A program made the position numbers and the translations under genes. A stretch of DNA of 64,000 bases, taken from contig CAZZMD010000002.1 in the NCBI GenBank assembly GCA_964655355.1, forward strand, positions 1 to 64,000, written 5' to 3'. Shown in pieces: positions 9,255 to 17,478 of this stretch. This stretch comes from CALGDE01 sp964655355 (GTDB lineage Bacteria > Cyanobacteriota > Cyanobacteriia > CACIAM-69d). The notes beneath the pieces were generated by a model. That model was not told the origin of the DNA. It did not search any database and saw nothing but the letters and a program-made list of their open reading frames with translations. Numbering within the stretch: the first letter of the stretch is position 1; each line of letters starts with the position of its first letter.

Positions 9255-10289
9255 TTACAGGAACCAGCCATAGGAGTGGAGCCCTTTACCCAGAATATTG
9301 ACCCCCAGGTAGCAAATCCAAACCACCACAAACCCACCGGCGGCCAGCAGGGCAGGACGACGACCTTGCCATCCTCGGGTGATGCGGGCATGGAGATAGG
9401 CCGCGAACACCAGCCAAGTGATCAACGCCCAGGTTTCCTTAGGATCCCAACTCCAATAGGAGCCCCAAGCCTCATTCGCCCAGACGCCGCCGGCAATAAT
9501 ACCGATGGTCAGCAGCGGGAAACCCAGACCGATAATTCGGTAGCTGACATTATCCAAAGTATCTGCCAGGGTCAGGCGCTGGGGAGACAGGTCGATCGCC
9601 GCCGCAGCGGGAGCCGTCAACACCGCGACGCCCCCGGCACTGCCATCAGCAGTCGACTCAATCGGATTGGAGAGGGAGTCTGGCGCGATGGTCTCCGCAG
9701 CTAGCGCCCCATTATTTTGCAACTGGAGGCGATTCACCTTATCGCGGAAGGCACCGCCCCCAACAGAATTGCCCCGAAGCACCACATCCTGACCGCGGGT
9801 CACCACCAGAAATGCGATCGCCATCAGAGAACCCACCATCAACGTGGCGTAGCTCAACATCATGACGCTGACATGCATCATCAGCCAATTGGATTTCAGG
9901 GCGGGCACCAGGGGGGCCGAAACCTGCATGGTATCCGGCAAGGTCAGGGCGGCAAATGCCGTGATCCCCATCGCTGCCGGAGCCGTCACGGTGCCGACCC
10001 AGCGACTGCGGCTGGAATATTCCGCAAATAGGTGAATGGCGGTGATGCCCCACACCAGGAAAAACAAAGACTCGTAAAGGTTGCTCAGGGGGAAATAGCC
10101 GGCCTCAATCCACCGAGCCCCCAATAGGGTTGCCGTGGTTAGGTTGGCGATCGCCATTCCCGCCGTCCCGATGGACCATAGGGCGGACCACTGGGGAAAT
10201 GCAGCGCTGCTCCAATAGGCCAACATGGTCAGGAACAGAACCAGGAAGGAGGCATTATCGAGCCAACCTTGTAAGAAAACCAAATCCAT
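9255..10289 (-). CDS. ccsA: Cytochrome c biogenesis protein CcsA (Ycf5)
   Basis: Multi-spanning membrane protein of system II cytochrome c maturation, which with CcsB moves and attaches heme on the lumenal side. The WWD-type heme signature is seen as WANEAWGSYWSWDPKETWALITWL near residue 280. Conserved histidines are present (LMMHVSVMM; AYLHARITRGW). The ATG at 10,289 (MDLVFLQGWLDNASF) matches family N-termini better than the ATG 15 nt upstream. It diverges from psb34. Confidence 0.94.
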   Translation of the reverse strand: MDLVFLQGWLDNASFLVLFLTMLAYWSSAAFPQWSALWSIGTAGMAIANLTTATLLGARWIEAGYFPLSNLYESLFFLVWGITAIHLFAEYSSRSRWVGTVTAPAAMGITAFAALTLPDTMQVSAPLVPALKSNWLMMHVSVMMLSYATLMVGSLMAIAFLVVTRGQDVVLRGNSVGGGAFRDKVNRLQLQNNGALAAETIAPDSLSNPIESTADGSAGGVAVLTAPAAAAIDLSPQRLTLADTLDNVSYRIIGLGFPLLTIGIIAGGVWANEAWGSYWSWDPKETWALITWLVFAAYLHARITRGWQGRRPALLAAGGFVVVWICYLGVNILGKGLHSYGWFL

Positions 10290-10516
10290 AGCAAGCAGGG
10301 ACATGTCATATACGGGTCTTCACATTGTGAAGGATGATTGGCCCCCTTGCCACACTGCCCACGCAATTCCCGCAGTGGGACGCGATCGCCGATGGACTGG
10401 GTGAGACCGGCGATCGCTTGAGACTTTGGTCAAGGACCGCTAAGCTATGAGGCAGATTCAGCGGAGTTATTAAGTTCTGTTGACATCTGTGAACTTAGTC
10501 AGATGGATATAACAAC

Positions 10517-10687
10517 ATGCCCTACGTCAATGAAGAAGGTGGACGGCTGAATAACTACGCCAAAGAGCCCCAGGTTTATAAGGCGGAGCCCCCCTCCAGC
10601 ACCGATAAGCGGAACTACCTCATCCTGGGCGTGTTCGCTGTGTCCCTAATCGTTGGCGTGGTGTCAATCGCCTTCGTCGTGTCCTAA
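10517..10687 (+). CDS. psb34: Psb34 / ssl1498-family photosystem II assembly protein
   Basis: A 56-residue protein: MPYVNEEGGRLNNYAKEPQV begins it, and the C-terminal half is one membrane helix (NYLILGVFAVSLIVGVVSIAFVV). The N-terminal EEGGRLNNYAKEP segment is the signature of the ssl1498 family, identified as Psb34, which binds CP47 late in photosystem II assembly and shares a motif with high-light-inducible proteins. It is divergent from ccsA and followed by a strong terminator, so monocistronic. Confidence 0.85.
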   Translation: MPYVNEEGGRLNNYAKEPQVYKAEPPSSTDKRNYLILGVFAVSLIVGVVSIAFVVS

Positions 10688-10796
10688 TTTATCGTGCCCT
10701 AATTTGTTGTGTCCTAAGCCTTGGGTGCCCATTGAGCGCACGTGTTCGCTTCCGGTGCCTGCCGTCATCTGACAGTCATCTGACGCTGCCCCTTAG

Positions 10797-10823
10797 TCCT
10801 TCTCCCTTGGGAGGAGGATTTTT
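10797..10823 (+). terminator. Rho-independent terminator after psb34
   Basis: TCCTTCTCCC (10797-10806) pairs with GGGAGGAGGA (10809-10818) with one G-T wobble and a 2-nt gap in the written stem, so the apical pairs must open to form the loop. TTTTT follows directly. Position and polarity fit termination of psb34. Confidence 0.75.
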
Positions 10824-10846
10824 GGTCTCTGCCCTGCGCGATGGGG

Positions 10847-12070
10847 CTAACTAAATCGCACCCGAATCAGGGACACATCATCGTCAAAATAATGGGCATC
10901 CTGGATCTCTCGAACGGCGGCTAGGATGGCGTCTAGTTCTTGGTTGTGAACATCGGCGATCGCCTCATCTTCCCCCGCCTTTGTAACTCCTTTGAGAGAG
11001 CCTCCCCCCCAGGGGAACCGTCGTTTTTTTTGCAAAGACTCTCGCGAGCAGGATCCCAGCGTTGCCATAAACGCCTCGATGCCCCACAATTCGCCGTTGT
11101 GGTTAATTTCGTAGATGCCGTCGCTGAAGACATAGAGCAAACTGCCAGGCTCCACTGACCGAACCTGGTCCGCATAATCAGCTTCTGGAAACATCCCAAT
11201 GGGAAGCCCTGGGGTACGGATGGGTTCCGGGATCGCATCGCCATTCGCCGTCGGGCTCAGCAATACGGCAGGGGGATGTCCCGCGCTGGCATAGTGCAGC
11301 TCCCGGGTATCGGCATGGTAGACCCCATACCACATGGTGAAATATTTATCGTTGCGATCGCTCATCTGGAACGCCTGGTTCAGGGCCTTGAGCACCCCAC
11401 TGGGGGAACCATAGTCCAGGTTGGGAATACTCTGTGATCGCAATAGATTTAGCACCGACAGGGATGGCAAAGCCGCCTTGAGCCCATGCCCAGCGGCATC
11501 CACGAGGTACACCACCAACCGATTCTCATCCAGCCAAAAATAATCAAAACAATCCCCCCCCAACTTCCGGGACGGAATAAATCGAGACTCAATGGTCACT
11601 GGATCTTGGAGCGGTTCCGGCAACAGCGACGTGACATAATCCGCTGCCTCCGCCAACTCCTCTTCCAACAGTCGCTTCTGAATGTTTAGATCTCGATTCA
11701 ATTGATGGAGTCGCAGCCCCGCCCGCACCCGCGCCTGAAGCTCCGTCATCTCAATGGGTTTCGACAAAAAATCGTCGGCCCCCGCATCTAACCCTTTGAC
11801 GCGATCGGCCACCGATCCCAAGGACGTCAGCAAAATAAAAAACGTGCTGGAGAGGGAAGACTCCTCCTTCACCAAGCGACACACTTCAATCCCATCCTGA
11901 TGGGGCATCATCCAGTCGCAAATGATGAGATCCGGCTGCTCCGTCTGGGCCATCTGAAACCCTGCTCGGCCATCCACCGCCACCAAAATTTCATACCCAT
12001 GCTTACGCAGCGTACGCTCCAGCAATAGCCGGATCGCCGGATCGTCGTCAATGATCAGAATACGAGGCAT
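10847..12070 (-). CDS. Response regulator with PP2C (RsbU/SpoIIE-type) phosphatase
   Basis: Two domains: an N-terminal receiver (residues 1-120) with phospho-acceptor Asp52 in IICDWMMP and the K of SKPIE, and a C-terminal PP2C-like serine phosphatase with GGDCFDYFWLDENRLVVYLVDAAGHG, ASAGHPP, FSDGIYE and DDDVSLI metal/active-site motifs. Such proteins dephosphorylate STAS anti-sigma antagonists in partner-switching systems. It diverges from an RsbW-like kinase gene 612 nt away, a natural partner. Between the last two PP2C motifs lies a basic stretch (KKRRFPWGGGSLKGVTKAGED) that looks inserted relative to the family. Confidence 0.92.
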   Translation of the reverse strand: MPRILIIDDDPAIRLLLERTLRKHGYEILVAVDGRAGFQMAQTEQPDLIICDWMMPHQDGIEVCRLVKEESSLSSTFFILLTSLGSVADRVKGLDAGADDFLSKPIEMTELQARVRAGLRLHQLNRDLNIQKRLLEEELAEAADYVTSLLPEPLQDPVTIESRFIPSRKLGGDCFDYFWLDENRLVVYLVDAAGHGLKAALPSLSVLNLLRSQSIPNLDYGSPSGVLKALNQAFQMSDRNDKYFTMWYGVYHADTRELHYASAGHPPAVLLSPTANGDAIPEPIRTPGLPIGMFPEADYADQVRSVEPGSLLYVFSDGIYEINHNGELWGIEAFMATLGSCSRESLQKKRRFPWGGGSLKGVTKAGEDEAIADVHNQELDAILAAVREIQDAHYFDDDVSLIRVRFS

Positions 12071-12682
12071 AGGGTCTAGGGGGAGGGATGGAGTGACGGT
12101 CAGCGCCGATCTCGCTTGATTGTCTCTGGAAACGAAGGAGGGAGGGTGGGACGCATCAAACGTGGGACAGCGTTTGCAAGACCGTTATCAGGAAGGAAGG
12201 GGGCAGCAGCCGTCGTTCCAACGGGGGTGTAAGGATGACGTCTTTTATCCCCACTCCTATCCCTACTAGGGTAACCGCCCCGTTCTTTCAAAGATCTGAA
12301 GATCTTGTGTTGACGTCTGCTAGGCAGCAGCGAGTCAGACACAGGTATCGCAGCGCTTTTATCTCAGGGGCATTTTTAGGGGCTTTCTCAGGGGCTTTCT
12401 TAGGGGCATGGGATGAAAATGATCTTGCCATGGGCTCTGGGGAAACGTCTGCACTGCAGCACACGATTTTAGGGATATTAGAGCGTTTGGCGGGGGGCAT
12501 GATGATATTGCGCTGATGATGGCTGGCGCGATCGCCCTCATTGGGTGGGGCCAGGGAGTGAGGCACTAATGGGAGGGCGCGATCGCCCGGGGTGAAACCA
12601 TTGAAACGGTCAGGGTAGACTGGGGGGAAGTCAGTATCTATCTCTAGTATCGGGTTGTTTTTTTGGGGTTCTCCTAAACACC
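12071..12682. other. Divergent intergenic region with tandem repeats
   Basis: 612 nt between the PP2C and RsbW-like genes. Open frames exist on both strands (93 and 138 codons) but their composition follows a 12-nt tandem repeat and HIP1 sites, so I do not call genes. Both promoters must lie here. Sequence near 12,590-12,680 is the likely leader of the RsbW-like gene. Confidence 0.5.
12367..12414. repeat. 12-nt tandem repeat, about 4 copies
   Basis: Units ggggcattttta, ggggctttctca, ggggctttctta and ggggcatgggat follow each other without gaps. The plus-strand frame through it would read a glycine-zipper-like peptide, which is a by-product of the repeat. Confidence 0.8.
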
Positions 12683-13150
12683 GTGGATATTTCCCTTCGA
12701 TCAACGCTAGTGGTGCCCAGCCGGCGCGAAGCTTTGACTTGTGTGTTGCATTGGGCTGAATGCTTCCGAGGTAAGCCGCTGACCAATATTTTTGCAGTGG
12801 ATCCCATCTCCAATGAGGTGTGGTTGCGCTACAAGGTGGCGTTGGCGGAGGGGTTTACTAATGTCGTCCGCCATGCCCATAAGACCCTGCCCCCGGAGAC
12901 ACCGGTGGAATTACAAATTCAGGTGGAGCAGCGATCGCTCATCTTGCGGGTTTGGGATTCGGGGCCGCCGTTTGATTTCAAGAAAAAACTGAATAATTTT
13001 TTAACCCAGCCTCGCCCCAAAGCACCGGCAGCGGGGGGCTATGGCTTGGTGATCATGCACCGGGCGGCGGATGTCTTGGAGTATGAACGGGGCAAGGATA
13101 ATCGCAATTGTCTAACGCTGATTTGGAAGTTACAGGGGGAGCGGACTTGA
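12683..13150 (+). CDS. RsbW-like anti-sigma / serine kinase (HATPase)
   Basis: 155 residues starting at a GTG. GHKL-type ATP-binding domain: N-box VALAEGFTNVVRHAHK (about residues 52-67), G1-like VWDSGPPFDF and G2-like GGYGLVIMHRAAD. This is the layout of anti-sigma factor kinases such as RsbW/SpoIIAB. The next gene starts at the stop (TGATG), giving translational coupling. The obvious partner is the divergent receiver-PP2C phosphatase; no STAS antagonist or dedicated sigma factor is adjacent. Confidence 0.88.
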   Translation: MDISLRSTLVVPSRREALTCVLHWAECFRGKPLTNIFAVDPISNEVWLRYKVALAEGFTNVVRHAHKTLPPETPVELQIQVEQRSLILRVWDSGPPFDFKKKLNNFLTQPRPKAPAAGGYGLVIMHRAADVLEYERGKDNRNCLTLIWKLQGERT

Positions 13151-13941
13151 TGACGGGACCGCCGATCGCGCGGGATTTTTCGGCGCTCACTTGGCCCGAA
13201 GTAGCGGAACTCCCGAATCGCGATCACACGGTTTTGATTTTGCCTATTGGGGCGATCGAGCAACATGGTCCCCATTTGCCGCTGAAGGTGGATGGGGCGA
13301 TCGTGTCCACAGTGCTGAATCGGGCGTTGGCGGCGTTGGATCCTGCCATTCCGGCCTATGCCTTGCCCCTGCTGCCCTACGGCAAATCCAATGAGCATTT
13401 GGGATTTCCGGGGACCATTTCCTTGAGCGCCACCACCCTGTTAGCAACGGTGGTGGAGATTGGGGAGTGTGTCTATCGGGCGGGATTTCGGCGGTTAATT
13501 CTGATGAATGGCCATGGGGGACAGCCCCAGGTATTGGACATTGCCGCCACGGATCTACACGTAAAGTTTCCCGACTTGTTAACCTTTTCTTGGTTTGTCT
13601 GGCGCGGCGCTCCCCATTACAAATCCCTCCTGTCAGAGCGAGAAGGGCGGGAGGGGATGCACGCCGGAGGGGCAGAAACGAGTTTTATGATGGCGATCGC
13701 CCCGGAATTGGTGAAGGGCGATCGCGCGGCAATAGACTATCCCGACCTACCCACCGGCGACGGTCTTACGATTGGTGTGAAGGGTCCAACGGCAACGACA
13801 TGGCGAACCGAAGATATCAGCAAGACGGGGATCATTGGGGACGCCACCGATGCCAGTGCGGCGGTGGGGGATCAGCTTTTGGCGCAACTGGTCAGCGGCT
13901 GGGTGGAGTTAATTACGGCGGCTCACCGGTTTGATTTTTAG
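13150..13941 (+). CDS. Creatininase-family amidohydrolase
   Basis: 263 residues from the ATG at 13,150, which shares its A with the stop of the upstream kinase gene (TGATG); an in-frame start 42 nt earlier is less likely. Metal-binding and catalytic motifs of the creatininase/MftE family are seen: ILPIGAIEQHGPHLPLKVD, LMNGHGGQ and MHAGGAETSFM. Members hydrolyse cyclic amides or process peptides and cofactors; the substrate is unknown here. The coupling to an anti-sigma-like kinase is unusual and may simply be operon sharing. Converges on a DUF3611 gene 11 nt away. Confidence 0.9.
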   Translation: MTGPPIARDFSALTWPEVAELPNRDHTVLILPIGAIEQHGPHLPLKVDGAIVSTVLNRALAALDPAIPAYALPLLPYGKSNEHLGFPGTISLSATTLLATVVEIGECVYRAGFRRLILMNGHGGQPQVLDIAATDLHVKFPDLLTFSWFVWRGAPHYKSLLSEREGREGMHAGGAETSFMMAIAPELVKGDRAAIDYPDLPTGDGLTIGVKGPTATTWRTEDISKTGIIGDATDASAAVGDQLLAQLVSGWVELITAAHRFDF

Positions 13942-13952
13942 GAGTTTGATTT

Positions 13953-14519
13953 TTAGGAATTGCGGCCGCTGGCAATGCGATCAATAACCCGTAGGGACAC
14001 CAGCAACCCCGCAAAATGAGCCACGAGAGTGTGGGTATTGCCGAGCACTACAAAAATATCGAGGGGTTGCACAAATTTGCTGGGATCCAGGGCCGCCACA
14101 TTAATGGCATTGGGTTGGACCAGGGCTTTGGCGAGCAAATTCCCCGTGATGGCTTCGGCCCCCATCAGGGCAGCGCCTAAGCCTCCCAAATTCACCAAAA
14201 TATTGAACCGCAGCAGCTTGAGGGTATCGGCTCGGCTAGGGCGAACATTTTTGGGAGCCAGCAGTTTACGACCGTAAAGGGTATTGCGAAAGGTCTGATA
14301 AGCGCTGAAATAGAGGACCCCAACGGCGATCGCCGCAAACAGTAGCCCCGCCCCCGTTCCGGGATTGCTCGCACCGGGCACCCCTGCCCGAGGAATCACG
14401 GCCGCCGCGGAGAACAGCAAAATAATGGTGGAAATGACGCCCAACACCACCTGCACCCAAAAACCGATCCAGCTTGTACGGACCATCATTTTTGAAACTT
14501 CGGCGGCGGGGTTCGACAC
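13953..14519 (-). CDS. DUF3611 membrane protein (copy 1)
   Basis: 188 residues with four predicted membrane segments (about 18-43, 57-75, 102-124 and 155-180). GTG start preceded by AGGAGT, a good ribosome site. Family landmarks: RTSWIGFWVQVVLG, RADTLKLLRFNILVNLGG and PLDIFVVLGNTHTLVAHFAGLLVSLRVIDRI. DUF3611 is found in cyanobacteria and plastids; function unknown. A clear paralogue lies at 34,915. Confidence 0.85.
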   Translation of the reverse strand: MSNPAAEVSKMMVRTSWIGFWVQVVLGVISTIILLFSAAAVIPRAGVPGASNPGTGAGLLFAAIAVGVLYFSAYQTFRNTLYGRKLLAPKNVRPSRADTLKLLRFNILVNLGGLGAALMGAEAITGNLLAKALVQPNAINVAALDPSKFVQPLDIFVVLGNTHTLVAHFAGLLVSLRVIDRIASGRNS

Positions 14520-14582
14520 GGAATTTACTCCTAGGGGTATGGCTTAGGCTTCAGTTTATAACGCTTGCTCGGGGAGAACAGG

Positions 14583-14640
14583 AAAAAACTTCCCCGCGAT
14601 CGCCGATTTAACACCGGCCCCTCGGGGAAGTTACAGCAAA
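14583..14640 (-). terminator. Terminator of the ECF-sigma/LTXXQ operon
   Basis: On the minus strand, CTTCCCCG (14640-14633) pairs with CGGGGAAG (14596-14589), followed by six T residues (14588-14583). It lies about 65 nt after the last operon gene. Confidence 0.75.
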
Positions 14641-14705
14641 TCAATACAGCGAATCAATTTCGAACAACTACAGCAAGGGAGATGCGATCCCCTGACTGAT
14701 TGACC

Positions 14706-15185
14706 CTACTGCTGCTCACCTTGACGGCGGCTGCGGCGCTCCTGGCGTTGGCTCCGACGTTGCTCCATCAGTTGCCGGGCTTGCTGGCGCTGGGCTGGGG
14801 TCAACACTTGCATAATTTCCCCCCGAACCTGATCCCGCAGATCTTTCGCTTCTTCGCGGATCGCCTGGCGATCATCGCCACTGGCATTACGAGCCCGGGA
14901 GCGCAGGGATTCCATCTGGGGACGGTAGCGCTCGCGAATGGTCTGGATTTCCGTCTTTTGAGCCTCGGTCAAGTTCAATTCTTCCATCCAGCGACCGCCG
15001 CGACGACCGCCGCCTCGACCGCCTCGTTGGGCGAGATAAGTGGCGTCAACGGTTTCGACTTGAGCGGTATCAGCGGCAGAGGTGGCGGCGATCGCCTTGG
15101 ATCCCAAGACCGTGGGCAAGGAGGCCAGCGCGATCGCAGCGAACAAGGAACCAGCGGTAATGACGGAAAATTTACGGTTAAACAT
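14706..15185 (-). CDS. LTXXQ (Spy/CpxP/Zra-like) periplasmic protein A
   Basis: 159 residues from the ATG at 15,185 (MFNRKFSVITAGSLFAAIAL); the frame extends upstream but the signal peptide fixes this start. After the signal sequence comes an R/G-rich stretch, then two LTXXQ motifs (LTEAQKTEIQTIRERYRPQ and LTPAQRQQARQLMEQ) in a long-helix arrangement typical of Spy/CpxP/CnrX-type periplasmic sensors and chaperones. It is last in the sigma, anti-sigma, LTXXQ-B, LTXXQ-A series. The tail is strongly basic (RRSQRQERRSRRQGEQQ). Confidence 0.85.
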   Translation of the reverse strand: MFNRKFSVITAGSLFAAIALASLPTVLGSKAIAATSAADTAQVETVDATYLAQRGGRGGGRRGGRWMEELNLTEAQKTEIQTIRERYRPQMESLRSRARNASGDDRQAIREEAKDLRDQVRGEIMQVLTPAQRQQARQLMEQRRSQRQERRSRRQGEQQ

Positions 15186-15285
15186 GATTAATCGTTGATG
15201 AAGTTGAAGTGTGAGTGAACGCGAAATAGATGCAGTGAACGAGATAGATGCAGTGAAAAGGAAGTGAATCGGGAGAACCGTGGGT

Positions 15286-15924
15286 CTAGAACGACTCGCT
15301 TTGGAAGTCACCGCCCGGACCACCACCGGGACCACCCCGACGGCGTCCTTCCCGGAAGCCCCCCCCAGGTCCCCCACGACGGCCACGGCGCTCAGACATG
15401 CGCTGCACCATTTGCTGACGTTGTTCAGGGGTCAAAACCGCCCGCATTTCCAACAGGCTCTCAAACTTGAGATCGCCGCCGGACTGGCGCAATTGCTGCA
15501 TTTTTTGATGCTGGCTGCGCAACTGGTCATCCGTGGTGTTGGGATCAGCCATCAACTGGCGCATTTGCTCCCGCGCGGCTTTCCCCTCTGAGCGCTTGGC
15601 TTCCATTTGGGGCTGATATTTTTCCTTGATTGCCCGCAGTTGGGTTTGCTGGTCTTCGGTCAAGTTCAGATCCCGCAGCCAACCGGGACCATCTTTGCCC
15701 CGACGCCCTCGACGCCCCCCTTCGTCAAAGCCCCCTTCGCCGCCCCCAGGACCCCGACGCTCTCCCTGAGCAAGATAAGTAGACGCAGGGGATTCAATTT
15801 GAGCGATGTCCTGGTTGGGATTGGCGGTGGCATTGAAGCCCAATCCCAAATGGGGCAAGTAGGCAAGGGTTGCTCCGGCAAGGAGGGAACCCGCAGCAAT
15901 TAAGGAAAATTTGCGGTTGAACAT
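15286..15924 (-). CDS. LTXXQ (Spy/CpxP/Zra-like) periplasmic protein B
   Basis: 212 residues from the ATG at 15,924 (MFNRKFSLIAAGSLLAGATL), whose signal peptide is close to that of the next gene, so the two arose by tandem duplication. LTEDQQTQLRAIKEKYQPQ and LTPEQRQQMVQRM are the two LTXXQ motifs. Glycine/arginine-rich segments flank the helical core on both sides (RRGPGGGEGGFDEGGRRGRR and a longer G/R tail). Predicted periplasmic. Separated by 100 nt from copy A and 106 nt from the anti-sigma gene. Confidence 0.85.
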   Translation of the reverse strand: MFNRKFSLIAAGSLLAGATLAYLPHLGLGFNATANPNQDIAQIESPASTYLAQGERRGPGGGEGGFDEGGRRGRRGKDGPGWLRDLNLTEDQQTQLRAIKEKYQPQMEAKRSEGKAAREQMRQLMADPNTTDDQLRSQHQKMQQLRQSGGDLKFESLLEMRAVLTPEQRQQMVQRMSERRGRRGGPGGGFREGRRRGGPGGGPGGDFQSESF

Positions 15925-16030
15925 GGTGTCGTTTATTGAGGGTTGAGAGTAGTGGGAGTGCGTCAAAACATGCCCTAAGGCATGGATGAATTTGCGTTGT
16001 CGTCACAACTCGGCCGTTACGGCTCGGGCG

Positions 16031-16537
16031 CTACATCTCATCGGAGGTTTCCCAGACAAAGGTGTTATCCGTCGAGTCCGTTTGAGCGATCGCCCCATCC
16101 CAGCCGTTTTCTAGAAACAATTCCAGTTCGGCTTCAGTAATGGTGGTTTCAGAGCCTGCATCGGCAAATCGCATCCCCGGATTTGTCCAAGCGCCCAGGT
16201 TATGCCCCAGGACCGCTCCCACAAGCCCCGCCGCGATCGCCCCCACGACCATCCGCCAGCGTTTCGGCTTGCGAGTCGGGGGCATGTCAGTTGCCGGTAA
16301 AGGCGCCGGTAAAGGCTCCTGGGCGATCGCCGCCATCAGATCCGTTTCAAAATTGGCCGGTTCCGGCGGGGCGATCGGTCGGTGTTGTTTTAGGAACGCC
16401 ACCAGATCGCGATCGTTTGATTCAGGGGCGATCGCCCCTGCTGATTCATCAAAATTGCCGAATGGCAAAGGACCGGACTCATCAGACGAAGGCGACTGAT
16501 GATTGGGGGTGTTGGGGTTACGAGGGTTGCGATTCAT
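16031..16537 (-). CDS. Single-pass anti-sigma-like protein
   Basis: 168 residues with a cytosolic N-terminal half, a basic stretch (TRKPKRWR) and one membrane helix at about 95-113, then an acidic periplasmic tail. The start ATG overlaps the sigma gene stop by ATGA and has AAGGAG upstream, a classical sigma/anti-sigma coupling. No zinc-finger HxxxCxxC is present. The assignment rests mainly on topology and context; cyanobacterial SigG has a neighbouring anti-sigma of this kind. Confidence 0.75.
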   Translation of the reverse strand: MNRNPRNPNTPNHQSPSSDESGPLPFGNFDESAGAIAPESNDRDLVAFLKQHRPIAPPEPANFETDLMAAIAQEPLPAPLPATDMPPTRKPKRWRMVVGAIAAGLVGAVLGHNLGAWTNPGMRFADAGSETTITEAELELFLENGWDGAIAQTDSTDNTFVWETSDEM

Positions 16538-17202
16538 AGCTCAACTCCTTGGCGCTCAAGTTCCTTACGGAGGGCAGCACGGGCCGAAAACAATCGGGAT
16601 TTGACAGTCCCCACCGGAATGTTCAAAATTTGGGCCACCTCTTTTTGGGGAATATCTTCCAGGTCGCACAGCACAATGACACTGCGAGCACCGTCGGATA
16701 TTTTAGTTAGGGCTTGGCGGATCACATTTTGATAATGCAGGTTAGATAACTGTCCCGATGCCCCCGAGGAGGGATCCGGCAGTGTACTGTCCAAAGGGTC
16801 TGACACCGTCATTTCTCGCTGGCGATCGCGGGCCAATTTTTTCCGCCGATCCATCGCCACATTCCAGGCAATGCGATATAGCCAGGTGGAAAAACTCGCC
16901 GATCGCCGAAATTTCGGCAATCCCCGCCACGCTCGCAGAAACACGTCCTGGACTAAATCGTCCAAACCGGTTTCCCCACACAACTGATATAACGTTGACC
17001 GCACCCGCTGGCCATAGCGGCGATAGAGCCCAGCAAATGCCGAGCGATCGCCTGCCAAACACTGGTCAATCAGCGTCAAATCATCTGTTTCCACAGGGTT
17101 TACCGTCACAGGCTTTACCGTTACAGGATTACTCCCTTGGGTGGTCACCACCGAACCAGGCACAGGCCCATCCGGCACGGGTTGTATGGGAATCGTCGTC
17201 AC
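16534..17202 (-). CDS. ECF RNA polymerase sigma factor, SigG/RpoE-like
   Basis: Group 4 sigma factor. Region 2 is clear (GETGLDDLVQDVFLRAWRG, then SFSTWLYRIAWNVAMDRRKK) and region 4 ends the protein (IPQKEVAQILNIPVGTVKSR, then LFSARAALRKEL). The apparent start is GTG at 17,202; GTG is followed by a 40-residue disordered leader rich in T, V and P, so the real start could be a later GTG. Translationally coupled to the anti-sigma gene and probably autoregulated. Likely responds to an envelope signal through the downstream LTXXQ proteins, which is inference. Confidence 0.9.
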   Translation of the reverse strand: MTTIPIQPVPDGPVPGSVVTTQGSNPVTVKPVTVNPVETDDLTLIDQCLAGDRSAFAGLYRRYGQRVRSTLYQLCGETGLDDLVQDVFLRAWRGLPKFRRSASFSTWLYRIAWNVAMDRRKKLARDRQREMTVSDPLDSTLPDPSSGASGQLSNLHYQNVIRQALTKISDGARSVIVLCDLEDIPQKEVAQILNIPVGTVKSRLFSARAALRKELERQGVEL

Positions 17203-17478
17203 GGGAATCAGTCCCTTCAGCGCAAATTCACCGGTTTAGACAACGCCCCCAACAAAAAGGTTCGGTATTATTCGAAATTTCTCGAAAAAAGTTTGAAACG
17301 ATTTTGAATGGCCTTTGCGCGATCGCCGTCAGCCCAGAATCGACGGGGAATCCATCAAAAGAATTGGAAGAAATAAAACCAACCGAGAGCAGGTCCGTTA
17401 CCCTGGATATACGGAAAAATGTCCAGACGTAACGGTTCAATATTCCTAATGGCAGCAGATATACAGCGATCGCAAACC
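17203..17478. promoter_or_regulatory. Divergent promoter region of the ECF operon and the CobW gene
   Basis: 276 nt between divergent start codons, AT-richer than its surroundings. It contains the interrupted palindrome TTCGAAATTTCTCGAA at 17,271-17,286, on the side nearer the ECF gene. I see no canonical Zur box. Promoter elements are not assigned with confidence. Confidence 0.4.

Noticed and set aside
12235..12516. Plus-strand frame with a glycine-zipper-like peptide (SGAFLGAFSGAFLGA)
   Set aside because: The pattern is produced by a 12-nt DNA tandem repeat; no ribosome site or flanking domain supports a gene.
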